In this document: positions 34,251 through 44,216 of the stretch, piece after piece
How the letters are laid out: each line of letters opens with the position of its first letter
Position numbering within the stretch: the first letter of the stretch is position 1
Assembly (NCBI RefSeq): GCF_018390555.1
Contig: NZ_JAHBGB010000019.1
Coordinates: forward strand, 300,707 to 364,706
Source: Ancylobacter oerskovii
Lineage (GTDB): Bacteria; Pseudomonadota; Alphaproteobacteria; Rhizobiales; Xanthobacteraceae
Length of the DNA: 64,000 bases
Direction: 5' to 3'
Position numbers and translations under genes: made by a program
Notes under the pieces: generated by a model
What the model saw: only the letters and a program-made list of their open reading frames with translations
What the model was told of the DNA's origin: nothing
The model's database searches: none

Positions 34251-35258
34251 ATGGCGATGAGCGACGCACAGCGGGCGGAGCGGGCGGAGACGGCGCTACT
34301 GGCGGGGGCGGCGCCGGACGTGGCGACGGCGCTGAAGGACTGGCTGGCGCGGCTCGGCCATGAGCGGCGGCTGTCGCCCAAGACCCGCGAGGCCTATGCC
34401 CGCGACATGCTCGGCTTTCTCGGCCATCTTGCCCGGCATCTCGGCGAGCGGCCGGACCTTGCGGCGTTCTCGGCGCTCGCCCCCCGCGACGTGCGGGCGG
34501 TGATCGCCGCCAAGCGGGCGGAGGGGATCGAGCCGCGCACGCAGATGCGCTTCCTCGCCGCCGCCCGCTCCTTCGGCCGGCATCTGGAGCGCGAGGGGCT
34601 GGGCAAGGTGGGGGCGCTCACCGCGGTGCGGGCGCCGCGCATCGCCCGCACGCTGCCGCGGCCGGTCTCGGTGGCGGATGCGAAGAAGCTCGCCGATCCC
34701 GACAGCCGTGCCGGCGAGGCGCGGGACGGCTGGGTATTGCAGCGCGACGCGGCGGTGCTGGCGCTGCTCTACGGCTCGGGCCTGCGCATTTCCGAGGCGC
34801 TGGGGCTCATGCGCCGCGACATGCCGGCGCCGGGGGAGGGCGACCACATCACCGTCACCGGCAAGGGCGGCAAGACCCGCATGGTGCCGGTGCTGCCCGG
34901 CGTGCTGGACGCCATTGCCGGCTATGCCGCGGCCTGCCCCTTCCAGCTGGAGCCCGGCGGGCCGCTGTTCCGCGGCGAGAAGGGCGGGCCGCTCTCGCCG
35001 CGCATCGTGCAGCGGGTGGTGGAGCAGTTGCGCGGAGGGCTGGGGCTGCCGGACACCGCCACGCCGCATGCGCTGCGCCATTCCTTCGCGACGCACCTCT
35101 TGGCGCGCGGCGGCGATCTGCGCTCGATCCAGGAACTTCTCGGCCACGCCTCGCTTTCCACCACGCAGATCTACGCCGCCGTGGATGCCTCGGCGCTGAT
35201 GGCGAGCTGGCGGGCGGCGCATCCCCGTGCCCGCCTCGGCGACGGCAAGGGAGGATAG
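34251..35258 (+). CDS. xerC: Tyrosine recombinase XerC
   Basis: A 335-residue site-specific recombinase resolving chromosome dimers at dif with XerD. The core-binding domain is at about residues 23-135. Catalytic residues are the Arg in GSGLRISEAL, the Lys in TGKGGKTRMVPV, the HxxR in HALRHSFATHLL, the His in LLGHASLSTTQIY, and the nucleophile Tyr in IYAAVDA. The start at 34251 is chosen for the GAGGAGGA ribosome site 10 bases upstream; an ATG at 34215 lacks one. Its divergence from priA and chromosomal context argue against a phage or integron integrase. Confidence 0.93.
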   Translation: MAMSDAQRAERAETALLAGAAPDVATALKDWLARLGHERRLSPKTREAYARDMLGFLGHLARHLGERPDLAAFSALAPRDVRAVIAAKRAEGIEPRTQMRFLAAARSFGRHLEREGLGKVGALTAVRAPRIARTLPRPVSVADAKKLADPDSRAGEARDGWVLQRDAAVLALLYGSGLRISEALGLMRRDMPAPGEGDHITVTGKGGKTRMVPVLPGVLDAIAGYAAACPFQLEPGGPLFRGEKGGPLSPRIVQRVVEQLRGGLGLPDTATPHALRHSFATHLLARGGDLRSIQELLGHASLSTTQIYAAVDASALMASWRAAHPRARLGDGKGG

Positions 35259-35260
35259 CC

Positions 35261-35716
35261 ATGGAGCCGAAAGTCGGGCCGATCCTGCCGATGATCGACC
35301 ACATGTCGGTCGGGGTGAGCGATCTCGCGCGCTCGGTGGCCTTCTACGACGCGGTGCTGACGCCGCTCGGCTATCGGCGGGCGCGTCTCCACGAGGCGTC
35401 GCAGGACCCCAATGGCGCCGCCGCCTGCTGGGGACGGCCGGGCGAGCAGCCCTCGCCGGACGGGCCGCCGGGCGCCGCGGCGTTCTGGATCCAGCGCCGG
35501 GCCGATGCGGTGACGCCGCAGCCGGGCTGCCATTTCTGCTTCCTGGCACCGGATCGGGAGGCGGTGCGGCTGTTCCACGCCGCCGGACTGACGCATGGCG
35601 GCACCGATTTCGGCGCGCCCGGCCTGCGCCCGCCTTATGGCGAGGGGTATCATGCCGCCTTCCTCACCGACCCCGACGGCTGGAGGATCGAGGCGCTGAC
35701 CTACACGGCTGCGTGA
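35261..35716 (+). CDS. VOC (glyoxalase/bleomycin resistance) family protein
   Basis: A 151-residue vicinal-oxygen-chelate protein. MIDHMSVGVSDLARSVAFYDAVLTPLGYRR is the typical first beta-alpha-beta unit with a metal-type His. GCHFCFLAPDREAVRLFHAAGLTHGG and YHAAFLTDPDGWRIEALTY complete the second. The reaction is unknown; members range from lyases to resistance proteins. It starts 2 bp after the xerC stop, so it is probably transcribed with xerC. Confidence 0.88.
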   Translation: MEPKVGPILPMIDHMSVGVSDLARSVAFYDAVLTPLGYRRARLHEASQDPNGAAACWGRPGEQPSPDGPPGAAAFWIQRRADAVTPQPGCHFCFLAPDREAVRLFHAAGLTHGGTDFGAPGLRPPYGEGYHAAFLTDPDGWRIEALTYTAA

Positions 35717-35824
35717 GACCGGGCGGAATTGCCCGATTTCCGGTCACAGGACACCGGCGGCGCGCTTTCCATCACCTGACGTATGGGTAGACTGCCGGGG
35801 TGTCCACACCGGAGGAGACCTGAC

Positions 35825-35950
35825 ATGAAGAAGATCGTGACGGCCCTGTGTGCGCTTTCCCTGACCGTGGCGGTTTCGGGGGCCGCCTTTGCCGATTGCC
35901 CCGGCCATGCCTCGGTGAAGCAGCCGGCGACGACGTCGCAGGGCACCTGA
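35825..35950 (+). CDS. 41-residue secreted peptide
   Basis: A short ORF with a strong ribosome site (GGAGGAG, 7-8 bases upstream of the ATG) and a complete signal peptide: KK, then IVTALCALSLTVAVSGAAFA, with cleavage before DCPGHAS. The mature part is only about 18 residues (DCPGHASVKQPATTSQGT) with one Cys. A perfect 14-bp terminator follows 20 bp after the stop. The combination of ribosome site, signal and terminator makes it a real gene, although too short for usual gene callers. The function is unknown; there is no lipobox, so it is not an entericidin-type lipopeptide. Confidence 0.72.
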   Translation: MKKIVTALCALSLTVAVSGAAFADCPGHASVKQPATTSQGT

Positions 35951-35970
35951 TCCGCCCGACGGAGCAAACG

Positions 35971-36003
35971 GAACGGCCCGGAGAGGGGATCTCCGGGCCG
36001 TTC
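35971..36003 (+). terminator. Strong hairpin terminator after the small secreted peptide
   Basis: A 14-bp perfect stem GAACGGCCCGGAGA / TCTCCGGGCCGTTC with loop GGGGA, followed by TCGTTCT. Lying between converging genes, it may also serve lpd on the other strand. Confidence 0.85.
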
Positions 36004-36057
36004 TCGTTCTGGCATCCGTCGACCGGAACGGGGAGATGATCTCCCCATCGCGGCGGT

Positions 36058-37458
36058 TCACATGTGGATGGCGCGCTTCTCCACCGCCATCGCTGCCTCC
36101 TTCACCGCCTCCGAGCGGGTGGGGTGGGCGTGGCAGGTGCGGGCGAGGTCCTCGGACGAGCCGCCGAACTCCATCAGCACCGCGCATTCGTGGATCATCT
36201 CGCCGGCCTCGACGCCGATGATGTGGGCGCCCAGCACCTTGTCGGTGGCGGCGTCGGCGAGGATCTTCACGAAGCCCTCGGTCTGGTCGTTGGCCTTGGC
36301 GCGGCCATTGGCGAGGAAGGGGAACTTGCCGACCTTGTACTCGATGCCGGCGGCCTTCAGCTCCTCCTCGGTCTTGCCGACCGAGGCGACCTCCGGCGAG
36401 GTGTAGACCACGCCGGGAATGACGTCGTAATTCACATGCCCGGCCTGGCCGGCCAGCAGCTCGGCCAGCGCCACGCCCTCGTCCTCGGCCTTGTGGGCCA
36501 GCATCGGGCCGGCAATGGCATCGCCGATGGCGAAGATGCCGGGGACGTTGGTGCGGAAATAATGGTCGGTGACCACGCGGCCGCGCTTGTCCTTCTCGAC
36601 GCCCAGCGCCTCCAGGCCGAGGCCTTCGGTGTAGGCGACACGGCCGATGGCGACCAGCACGACATCGGCTTCCAGCGTCTCGGCGGCGCCGCCGGCGGCG
36701 GGCTCGATGGAGGCCTTCAGCGTGGCGCCGGAGGTGTCGACGCCGGTGACCTTGGCGCCGAGCCTGAAGGCGATGCCCTGCTTTTCCAGGATGCGCTGGA
36801 ACGACTTGGCGACCTCGCCGTCCATGCCCGGCAGGATGCGGTCGAGGAACTCGACCACCGTGACCTCGGCGCCGAGGCGGCGCCACACCGAGCCGAGCTC
36901 CAGCCCGATGACGCCGGCGCCGACCACGATCAGCTTGCCCGGCACCTTGGGAAGCGCGATGGCGCCGGTGGAGGAGACGATGCGCTGCTCGTCGATCTCG
37001 ATGCCCGGCAGCTTCGCCACGTCCGAGCCGGTGGCGATGACGATGGCCTTCGATTCCAGCGACTGCTTGCCGCCGTCGGCGAGCGCGACCTCGACCTTGC
37101 CCGGCGCGGCGATGGTGGCGGTGCCGTGGAAGGTGTCGATCTTGTTCTTCTTCATCAGGAAGGCGACACCCTTGGTGTTGCCGTCCACCGCCTTGTCCTT
37201 GAAGCCGAGCAGCGCCGGCAGGTCGAGCTTCGGCTTGTCGACCACGATGCCCATATTGGCGAAGGAGTGGCCGGCTTCCTCGAACAGCTCGGAGGCGTGC
37301 AGCAGCGCCTTGGAGGGGATGCAGCCGACATTGAGGCAGGTGCCGCCGAAGGTGGCGCGCTTCTCCACCACCGCGACCTTGAGGCCGAGCTGCGAGGCGC
37401 GGATGGCGCAGACATAGCCGCCCGGGCCGGTGCCGATGACGATCAGGTCGTAGGACAT
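36058..37458 (-). CDS. lpdA: Dihydrolipoyl dehydrogenase (E3)
   Basis: A 466-residue flavoprotein reoxidising the lipoyl groups of 2-oxoacid dehydrogenases with NAD. The FAD site is [17 protein letters not shown], the redox disulfide is [16 protein letters not shown], and the NAD site is [39 protein letters not shown] and the C-terminal [13 protein letters not shown] catalytic His-Glu pair follow. The last gene of the sucA-sucB-lpd block; a hairpin separates it from sucB, so it may also have its own promoter. Confidence 0.95.
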   Translation of the reverse strand: MSYDLIVIGTGPGGYVCAIRASQLGLKVAVVEKRATFGGTCLNVGCIPSKALLHASELFEEAGHSFANMGIVVDKPKLDLPALLGFKDKAVDGNTKGVAFLMKKNKIDTFHGTATIAAPGKVEVALADGGKQSLESKAIVIATGSDVAKLPGIEIDEQRIVSSTGAIALPKVPGKLIVVGAGVIGLELGSVWRRLGAEVTVVEFLDRILPGMDGEVAKSFQRILEKQGIAFRLGAKVTGVDTSGATLKASIEPAAGGAAETLEADVVLVAIGRVAYTEGLGLEALGVEKDKRGRVVTDHYFRTNVPGIFAIGDAIAGPMLAHKAEDEGVALAELLAGQAGHVNYDVIPGVVYTSPEVASVGKTEEELKAAGIEYKVGKFPFLANGRAKANDQTEGFVKILADAATDKVLGAHIIGVEAGEMIHECAVLMEFGGSSEDLARTCHAHPTRSEAVKEAAMAVEKRAIHM

Positions 37459-37521
37459 TGATTTCCACCCGTTGAGGGGAACGGCCGGATCGGCCGGCCG
37501 CGCGTTCTAGCAGATGCGAGA

Positions 37522-37544
37522 AGCGGCCGGTCGGACCGGCCGCT
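37522..37544 (-). terminator. Hairpin between sucB and lpd
   Basis: AGCGGCCGG / CCGGCCGCT with loop TCGGA lies 22 bp beyond the sucB stop. There is no T tract, so it may pause, attenuate or protect the 3' end of the transcript rather than fully terminate. Confidence 0.5.
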
Positions 37545-37565
37545 CAGGGGATGCCTCGGAGGCGA

Positions 37566-38801
37566 TCACAGGTCCAGCACGAGGCGGGTCGGATCTTCCA
37601 GCGCTTCCTTGACGCGGACGAGGAAGGTCACCGCGCCCTTGCCGTCGACGATGCGGTGGTCGTAGCTGAGCGCGAGGTACATCATCGGGCGGATGACCAC
37701 CTGGCCCTTGATCGCCACCGGGCGCTCCTCGATGCGGTGCATGCCGAGAATGCCCGACTGCGGCGCGTTGAGGATCGGGGTGGACATCAGCGAGCCGTAG
37801 ATGCCGCCATTGGTGATGGTGAAGGTGCCGCCCTGCATGTCCTCGATGCCGAGCTTGCCGTCGCGCGCCTTGCGGCCATAGCCGGCAATGGCCTTCTCGA
37901 TGCCGGCGATGGAGAGCTGGTCGGCGTCGCGCACCACCGGCACGACGAGGCCCTTGTCGGTGCCGACGGCGATGCCGACGTTGTAATAGTTCTTGTAGAT
38001 CAGGTCCTGGCCGTCGATCTCGGCATTCACCTCCGGCACATCCTTCAGCGCCTGGATGACCGCCTTGGTGAAGAAGCCCATGAAGCCGAGCTTCACGCCG
38101 TGCTTCTTCTCGAACACGTCCTTGTACTGCGCGCGCAGGCTCATCACCGCCGACATGTCGACATCGTTGAAGGTGGTGAGCATGGCGGCGGAGTTCTGCG
38201 CGTCCTTCAGCCGCTTGGCGATGGTCTGGCGCAGCTTGGTCATCTTGACCCGCTCCTCGCGCGCGGCGTCGTCGGGCGTCGAGGGCGCCCGGGCCGCCAC
38301 GGGGGCGGGCGCGGCGGCCGGCGTCGCGAGGGCGGCGAGCATGTCGCCCTTGGTCACCCGGCCGTCCTTGCCGGAGCCGGCGAGCAGGGCCGGGTTGATG
38401 CCGGTCTCGGCGGCCAGCTTGGCGACCGCCGGGCCGTTGGAGCCGGACGCGGCGGCGGCAGCCGCGGCAGGGGCCGCGGTGGCGGGAGCGGCGGGAGCCG
38501 GCTTCGGGGCCTCGGCCTTGGCCGGTGCGGGAGCCGCGGCGGCGGGCGCGGCCGCCGCGCCCGAGCCGGCACCGATGGAGCCGAGCAGGGCGCCGACGCC
38601 GACGGTCTCACCGTCCTTGGCGACGATCTCGGAGAGCACGCCGGCGGCGGGGGCCGGCACCTCGATGGTGACCTTGTCGGTCTCAAGCTCGACGATCGGC
38701 TCGTCGGCGGCGACGGCCTCGCCGGCCTTCTTGAACCACTTGCCGATGGTCGCTTCGGTGACCGATTCGCCCAGCGTCGGAACGCGGATCTCGGTGGCCA
38801 T
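37566..38801 (-). CDS. sucB: Dihydrolipoyllysine succinyltransferase (2-oxoglutarate dehydrogenase E2)
   Basis: A 411-residue core of the 2-oxoglutarate dehydrogenase complex. The N-terminal lipoyl domain carries the modified Lys in [15 protein letters not shown] near residue 43. An Ala/Pro linker and the peripheral-subunit-binding domain ([29 protein letters not shown]) follow. The catalytic domain ends in [18 protein letters not shown] with the His-Asp pair. The long linker (about residues 80-125) is almost pure Ala/Pro. It lies 74 bp after sucA. Confidence 0.95.
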   Translation of the reverse strand: MATEIRVPTLGESVTEATIGKWFKKAGEAVAADEPIVELETDKVTIEVPAPAAGVLSEIVAKDGETVGVGALLGSIGAGSGAAAAPAAAAPAPAKAEAPKPAPAAPATAAPAAAAAAASGSNGPAVAKLAAETGINPALLAGSGKDGRVTKGDMLAALATPAAAPAPVAARAPSTPDDAAREERVKMTKLRQTIAKRLKDAQNSAAMLTTFNDVDMSAVMSLRAQYKDVFEKKHGVKLGFMGFFTKAVIQALKDVPEVNAEIDGQDLIYKNYYNVGIAVGTDKGLVVPVVRDADQLSIAGIEKAIAGYGRKARDGKLGIEDMQGGTFTITNGGIYGSLMSTPILNAPQSGILGMHRIEERPVAIKGQVVIRPMMYLALSYDHRIVDGKGAVTFLVRVKEALEDPTRLVLDL

Positions 38802-38827
38802 GCTCGTTTTCCCTTACCTACCCTTGA

Positions 38828-38845
38828 GCCGGCCGCATGGCCGGC
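38828..38845. other. Small hairpin in the sucA-sucB gap
   Basis: GCCGGCC / GGCCGGC with loop GCAT lies in the 74-bp spacer. It may set the relative abundance of E1 and E2 mRNA, but similar G+C palindromes arise by chance in such DNA. Confidence 0.35.
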
Positions 38846-38875
38846 GCTCCCTTCGGTTCGTCAGTTGACCGCGTA

Positions 38876-41854
38876 TCAATCCAAGGCGTCTTGCAGGAAC
38901 GCCTTCAGCTGGGCGAGATGCTTCGACATCAGGCCGGTGGCGGTGGCCGCCGAGGCCGGCCGGCCGGCATAGCGCGGCCGCTTCGACACGCCGCCCGCCT
39001 GTTCCAGCACCCATTCCAGATAAGGCTGCACGAAGGCCCAGGCGCCCTGGTTCTTCGGCTCTTCCTGGCACCAGACGATCTCCGCCTGCTTGAAGCGCGA
39101 CAATTCCTGCACCAGCGTCTTCAGCGGGAACGGGAACAGCTGCTCGATGCGCATCAGGTAGATGTCGTCGATGCCGCGGCGCTCGCGCTCCTCGAACAGG
39201 TCATAATAGACCTTGCCCGAGCACAGCACGACGCGACGGATCTTGTCGTCGGCCTGCAGCGTGACCGATTCCGGCCCCTTCACCACATGCTCGTTCTGGG
39301 CGTCGTCCCACAGCACGCGATGGAACGAGGTGCCGGCGCCGAACTGGGCAAGCGTGGAGACCGCGCGCTTGTGGCGGAGCAGGCTCTTCGGCGTCATCAG
39401 GATCAGCGGCTTGCGGAAGTCGCGCTTCAGCTGGCGGCGCAGGGCGTGGAAATAGTTTGCCGGCGTCGTCAGGTTGGCGACCTGCATGTTGTCCTCGGCG
39501 CACATCTGCAGATAGCGCTCCAGGCGGGCGGAGGAATGCTCCGGCCCCTGGCCCTCATAGCCGTGCGGCAGCAGGCAGACGAGGCCGGACATGCGCAGCC
39601 ACTTGCGCTCGCCCGAGGACAGGAACTGGTCGAACACCACCTGCGCGCCATTGGCGAAGTCGCCGAACTGCGCCTCCCACAGCACCAGGGCGTTGGGCTC
39701 GGACAGCGAATAGCCGTACTCGAAGCCGAGCACCGCCTCTTCCGAGAGCATCGAGTTGATGACCTCGTAATGCGCCTGGCCCTCGCGCACATGGTTGAAC
39801 GGGGTGTAGCGGTCCTCGTTCTGCTGGTCGATCAGCACCGAATGGCGCTGCGAGAAGGTGCCGCGCTCGCAATCCTGGCCGGACAGGCGCACCGGGTGGC
39901 CGTCGAGCTGCAGCGTGGTGAAGGCCAACGCCTCGGCGGTCGACCAGTCGATGCCCTGGCCGTCGGAAATCGCCTTGGCGCGGGCATCGAGGAAGCGCTG
40001 GATGGTGCGGTGGACCTGGAAGCCTTCCGGCACCGTGGTGATGCGGGTGCCGATTTCCTTGAGCTCGTCGATGTCGACGCCGGTATTGCCGCGGCGCGGA
40101 TCGTCGGCATCCGCCGCCGCCTTCAGGCCGGCCCAGCGGCCGTCGAGCCAGTCGGCCTTGTTCGGCTTGTAGGCCTGGCCGGCGTCGTATTCGGCATCGA
40201 GGCGCGAGCGCCACTCGGCCTTCATGCGGTCGAACTCGGCGGCGTCGACGACGCCCTCGGCCTCGAGCTTCCGGGAATAGAGCTCCAGCGTGGTCGGGTG
40301 CTGCTTGATCGCCTTGTACATCAGCGGCTGGGTGAAGGCGGGCTCGTCGCCTTCATTGTGGCCGAAGCGGCGGTAGCAGAACATGTCGATGACCACCGGC
40401 TTGCGGAAGCGCTGGCGGAACTCGATGGCGATCTTGGCGGCGAAGGTCACGGCCTCCGGGTCGTCGCCGTTCACATGGAAGATCGGCGCCTCGATGGTCT
40501 TCGCCACGTCCGACGGATAGGGCGAGGAGCGCGAGAAGCGCGGATAGGTGGTGAAGCCGATCTGATTGTTGATGATGAAGTGGATCGAGCCGCCGGTGCG
40601 GTGCCCCTTCAGGCCGGACAGGCCGAAGCACTCGGCCACCACGCCCTGGCCGGCGAAGGCGGCGTCGCCGTGCAGCAGCAGCGGCAGCACCTGGGTGCGC
40701 TCGGTGTCGCCCAGCGCGTCCTGCTTGGCGCGGCACTTGCCGAGCACCACCGGGTCGACGATCTCGAGATGCGACGGGTTGGCGGTGAGCGACAGATGCA
40801 CCTTGTTGCCGTCGAACTCGCGGTCCGAGGAGGCGCCGAGGTGGTACTTCACGTCGCCGGAGCCCTCGACCTCGTCGGGGGCCCAGGAGCCGCCCTTGAA
40901 CTCGTGGAACAGCGCCCGGTGCGGCTTGCCCATCACCTGGGTCAGCGTGTTGAGGCGGCCGCGATGGGCCATACCGAACACGATCTCGGTGACGCCGAGC
41001 TGGCCGCCGCGCTTGATGATCTGCTCGAGCGCCGGGATCAGGCTCTCGCCGCCGTCGAGGCCGAAGCGCTTGGTGCCGGTGTAGCGGACGTCGAGGAACT
41101 TCTCGAAGCCCTCGGCCTCGACCAGCTTGTTGAGGATCGCCTTCTTGCCCTCGGGGGTGAAGGTGATCTCCTTGTCGACGCCCTCGATGCGCTCCTGGAT
41201 CCATGCCTTCTCCTCCGGCGAGGAGATGTGCATGAACTCGACGCCGAGCGTCTGGCAGTAGGTGCGCTGAAGGACGGCCACCATCTGGCGGACGGTGGCG
41301 AATTCGAGCCCGAGGACGTGATCGATGAAGATCGGCCGGTCGAGGTCGGCCTCGGTGACGAAGCCGTAGGAGGCCGGGTCGAGCTCGGGAGCGGGGTGCT
41401 CGGGCTCCAGACCCAGCGGGTCGAGCTTGGCGTGGAGATGGCCGCGCATGCGGTAGGCGCGGATCATCATCAGCGCCTTGACGGAATCGCGGGTGGCCTG
41501 CTGCACGTCGGCGGCGGAGAGCTCGACGCCGGCCTTCTGCGCCTTCTCGGCGGCCTTGGCCTCGACCTTCCTGCCGACCGCCTTCTCCACCTCGATCCAG
41601 TTGCCGTCGAGGGCGGAGACCAGCTCGCCATTGGCATGGAGCGGCCAGTTGTCCCGCTTCCACGAGGCGCCGCGGGCGCTCTTCGCCACGTCGGCGGGCG
41701 AATCCTTCAGCGCCGCGAAGAAGGCCTGCCACTCGGGATCGACCGAGGCGGGATCGGCCTCGTAGCTCGCATAGAGCTGCTCGATCCAGGCCGCATTGGC
41801 GCCGTAGAGGAAGGAGGTGTTGAGGAAGGCTTCGTTCGAGTCCGCGCGCGACAT
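38876..41854 (-). CDS. sucA: 2-oxoglutarate dehydrogenase E1 component
   Basis: A 992-residue thiamine-diphosphate enzyme decarboxylating 2-oxoglutarate. The N-terminal NTSFLYGANAAWIEQLYASYEADPASVDPEWQAFF binds E2. EIVFGMAHRGRLNTLTQVMGKP, GDVKYHLGAS and LPLLLHGDAAFAGQGVVAE follow. The ThDP/Mg region is in FIINNQIGFTT. The C-terminal WCQEEPKNQGAWAFVQPYLE closes the family match. The start at 41854 is chosen for the AGGAG site just upstream; the frame extends 16 codons further without conservation. The gene is downstream of mdh but separated from it by a strong hairpin. Confidence 0.95.
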   Translation of the reverse strand: MSRADSNEAFLNTSFLYGANAAWIEQLYASYEADPASVDPEWQAFFAALKDSPADVAKSARGASWKRDNWPLHANGELVSALDGNWIEVEKAVGRKVEAKAAEKAQKAGVELSAADVQQATRDSVKALMMIRAYRMRGHLHAKLDPLGLEPEHPAPELDPASYGFVTEADLDRPIFIDHVLGLEFATVRQMVAVLQRTYCQTLGVEFMHISSPEEKAWIQERIEGVDKEITFTPEGKKAILNKLVEAEGFEKFLDVRYTGTKRFGLDGGESLIPALEQIIKRGGQLGVTEIVFGMAHRGRLNTLTQVMGKPHRALFHEFKGGSWAPDEVEGSGDVKYHLGASSDREFDGNKVHLSLTANPSHLEIVDPVVLGKCRAKQDALGDTERTQVLPLLLHGDAAFAGQGVVAECFGLSGLKGHRTGGSIHFIINNQIGFTTYPRFSRSSPYPSDVAKTIEAPIFHVNGDDPEAVTFAAKIAIEFRQRFRKPVVIDMFCYRRFGHNEGDEPAFTQPLMYKAIKQHPTTLELYSRKLEAEGVVDAAEFDRMKAEWRSRLDAEYDAGQAYKPNKADWLDGRWAGLKAAADADDPRRGNTGVDIDELKEIGTRITTVPEGFQVHRTIQRFLDARAKAISDGQGIDWSTAEALAFTTLQLDGHPVRLSGQDCERGTFSQRHSVLIDQQNEDRYTPFNHVREGQAHYEVINSMLSEEAVLGFEYGYSLSEPNALVLWEAQFGDFANGAQVVFDQFLSSGERKWLRMSGLVCLLPHGYEGQGPEHSSARLERYLQMCAEDNMQVANLTTPANYFHALRRQLKRDFRKPLILMTPKSLLRHKRAVSTLAQFGAGTSFHRVLWDDAQNEHVVKGPESVTLQADDKIRRVVLCSGKVYYDLFEERERRGIDDIYLMRIEQLFPFPLKTLVQELSRFKQAEIVWCQEEPKNQGAWAFVQPYLEWVLEQAGGVSKRPRYAGRPASAATATGLMSKHLAQLKAFLQDALD

Positions 41855-42166
41855 TGTCGGCTCCTGAGGGACCGTTGCGGTCCGGTGGAGGCGCTTTCTC
41901 ACCGATGGCCATCCTGCCAGGCGACAGAAGGACCGGTCCGATGCCCCGTTCCGGGGACGAAAGCTGTGGTCTTCAGTCTATATAGGCTCGTCTTGACGTC
42001 ATGAATGCCGCGAGATTGCGGCGCGGGCCTGCAAAAAACGATGATCTCGCCCGTTCTTGACCCGGCTCGATCATTCCGGCGCACGCACGTCGCCCGGCCT
42101 CCCGGCACAAGCAAGATAGGTACCGAGATCCCCGGCGGCCAGGTACCGCCGGGGACCTCGTATCGT
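41855..42166. other. Intergenic region between mdh and sucA
   Basis: This 312-bp gap contains the mdh terminator hairpin and, on the minus strand near 41980-41990, the sequence CCTATATAGAC, which could be a -10 element for sucA without a clear -35. There is no coding sequence, and sucC and sucD, which occupy this position in many relatives, are not here. Confidence 0.6.
42124..42160 (-). terminator. Hairpin terminator after mdh
   Basis: A 15-bp stem with one mismatch, CGAGATCCCCGGCGG / CCGCCGGGGACCTCG, around a 7-base loop begins 7 bp past the mdh stop. No long T tract follows. Confidence 0.75.
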
Positions 42167-43446
<1,280 letters not shown>

Positions 43447-44178
43447 TCAGCGCCGGCGCTGCAGCACCTCCTCCATCAGCTCGATCTGGATCGACTGGAT
43501 CTCGGCGAGGCGCTCCCATTGCCGGGTCAGCATGTGGTCGATCTTCTCGTGCAGGTGCCGGATCTCCAGCTCCGCCTTGAGGTTGACCCGGTAGTCGTTC
43601 TCCGAGCGCTTGCGATCCTTCGCCTCCTGCCGCTTCTGGCTCATCATGATGATCGGCGCCTGCAGCGCGGCGATGCAGGACAGCACGAGATTGAGCAGGA
43701 TGAAGGGATAGGGATCGAAGGCGCCGGCCGCGAGCAGCGCGGTGTTGACGATCATCCACACCACCAGCAGCGAGCAGAAGCCGATGATGAAGGTCCAGCT
43801 GCCGCCGAAGCTGGCGATCACGTCGGCGGCGCGCTCGCCGAGGCTGCGCCCCTCGTCCAGCTCCTCCTCGACATTGGCGGCCAGCGTCTCGTGATGGGTG
43901 AGGCTCTCGATGACGTCGCGCTCGATCTGCGAGAGGTCGCCGCGCTCGGCCTGCAGCGTCTCGGCGATCATGTTGGCGCGTTCGGCGGCGATCGCCTCGC
44001 GGGAGAGGAGGGCGTCGTCCGCAATGCCCGGGTGGGCGGCGCGGATATGGGCGGCGAGCGCCGGGCGCAGCGCATCCAGCCGCTCGCCGTCGTGACGGGA
44101 GAGCGGCGCGCCGGTGATGGCGCAGCGGTGCCGGTGAGGGTGCTCGGCGTCGTCCGGGGCGGGGGGCGGATGTTTCAT
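43447..44178 (-). CDS. DUF1003 membrane protein
   Basis: A 243-residue protein of the DUF1003 family. A soluble N-terminal half with a small Cys/His-containing start (HRHRCAITGAPLSRHDGERL) precedes two membrane helices, SWTFIIGFCSLLVVWMIVNTALLAAG and PFILLNLVLSCIAALQAPIIMM. The conserved KDRKRSENDYRVNLKAELEIRHLHEKIDHML follows, likely a coiled coil. The function is unknown. The start at 44178 is taken because the longer frame is unconserved. It lies 38 bp after zapE in the same direction. Confidence 0.88.
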   Translation of the reverse strand: MKHPPPAPDDAEHPHRHRCAITGAPLSRHDGERLDALRPALAAHIRAAHPGIADDALLSREAIAAERANMIAETLQAERGDLSQIERDVIESLTHHETLAANVEEELDEGRSLGERAADVIASFGGSWTFIIGFCSLLVVWMIVNTALLAAGAFDPYPFILLNLVLSCIAALQAPIIMMSQKRQEAKDRKRSENDYRVNLKAELEIRHLHEKIDHMLTRQWERLAEIQSIQIELMEEVLQRRR

Positions 44179-44216
44179 GGTGTCGTCCCGCTCCGTCGTC
44201 TTCCGTGCGTGGCCGG

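Noticed and set aside
34251..35258. Tyrosine recombinase as a mark of an integrated element
   Set aside because: Its pairing with priA and the surrounding housekeeping genes fit chromosomal XerC; no attachment-site repeats or cargo genes are seen.
38837..42004. Forward ORF of 1055 codons opposite sucA
   Set aside because: It is an antisense frame of a highly expressed gene with strong third-position G/C; the translated sequence resembles no family.
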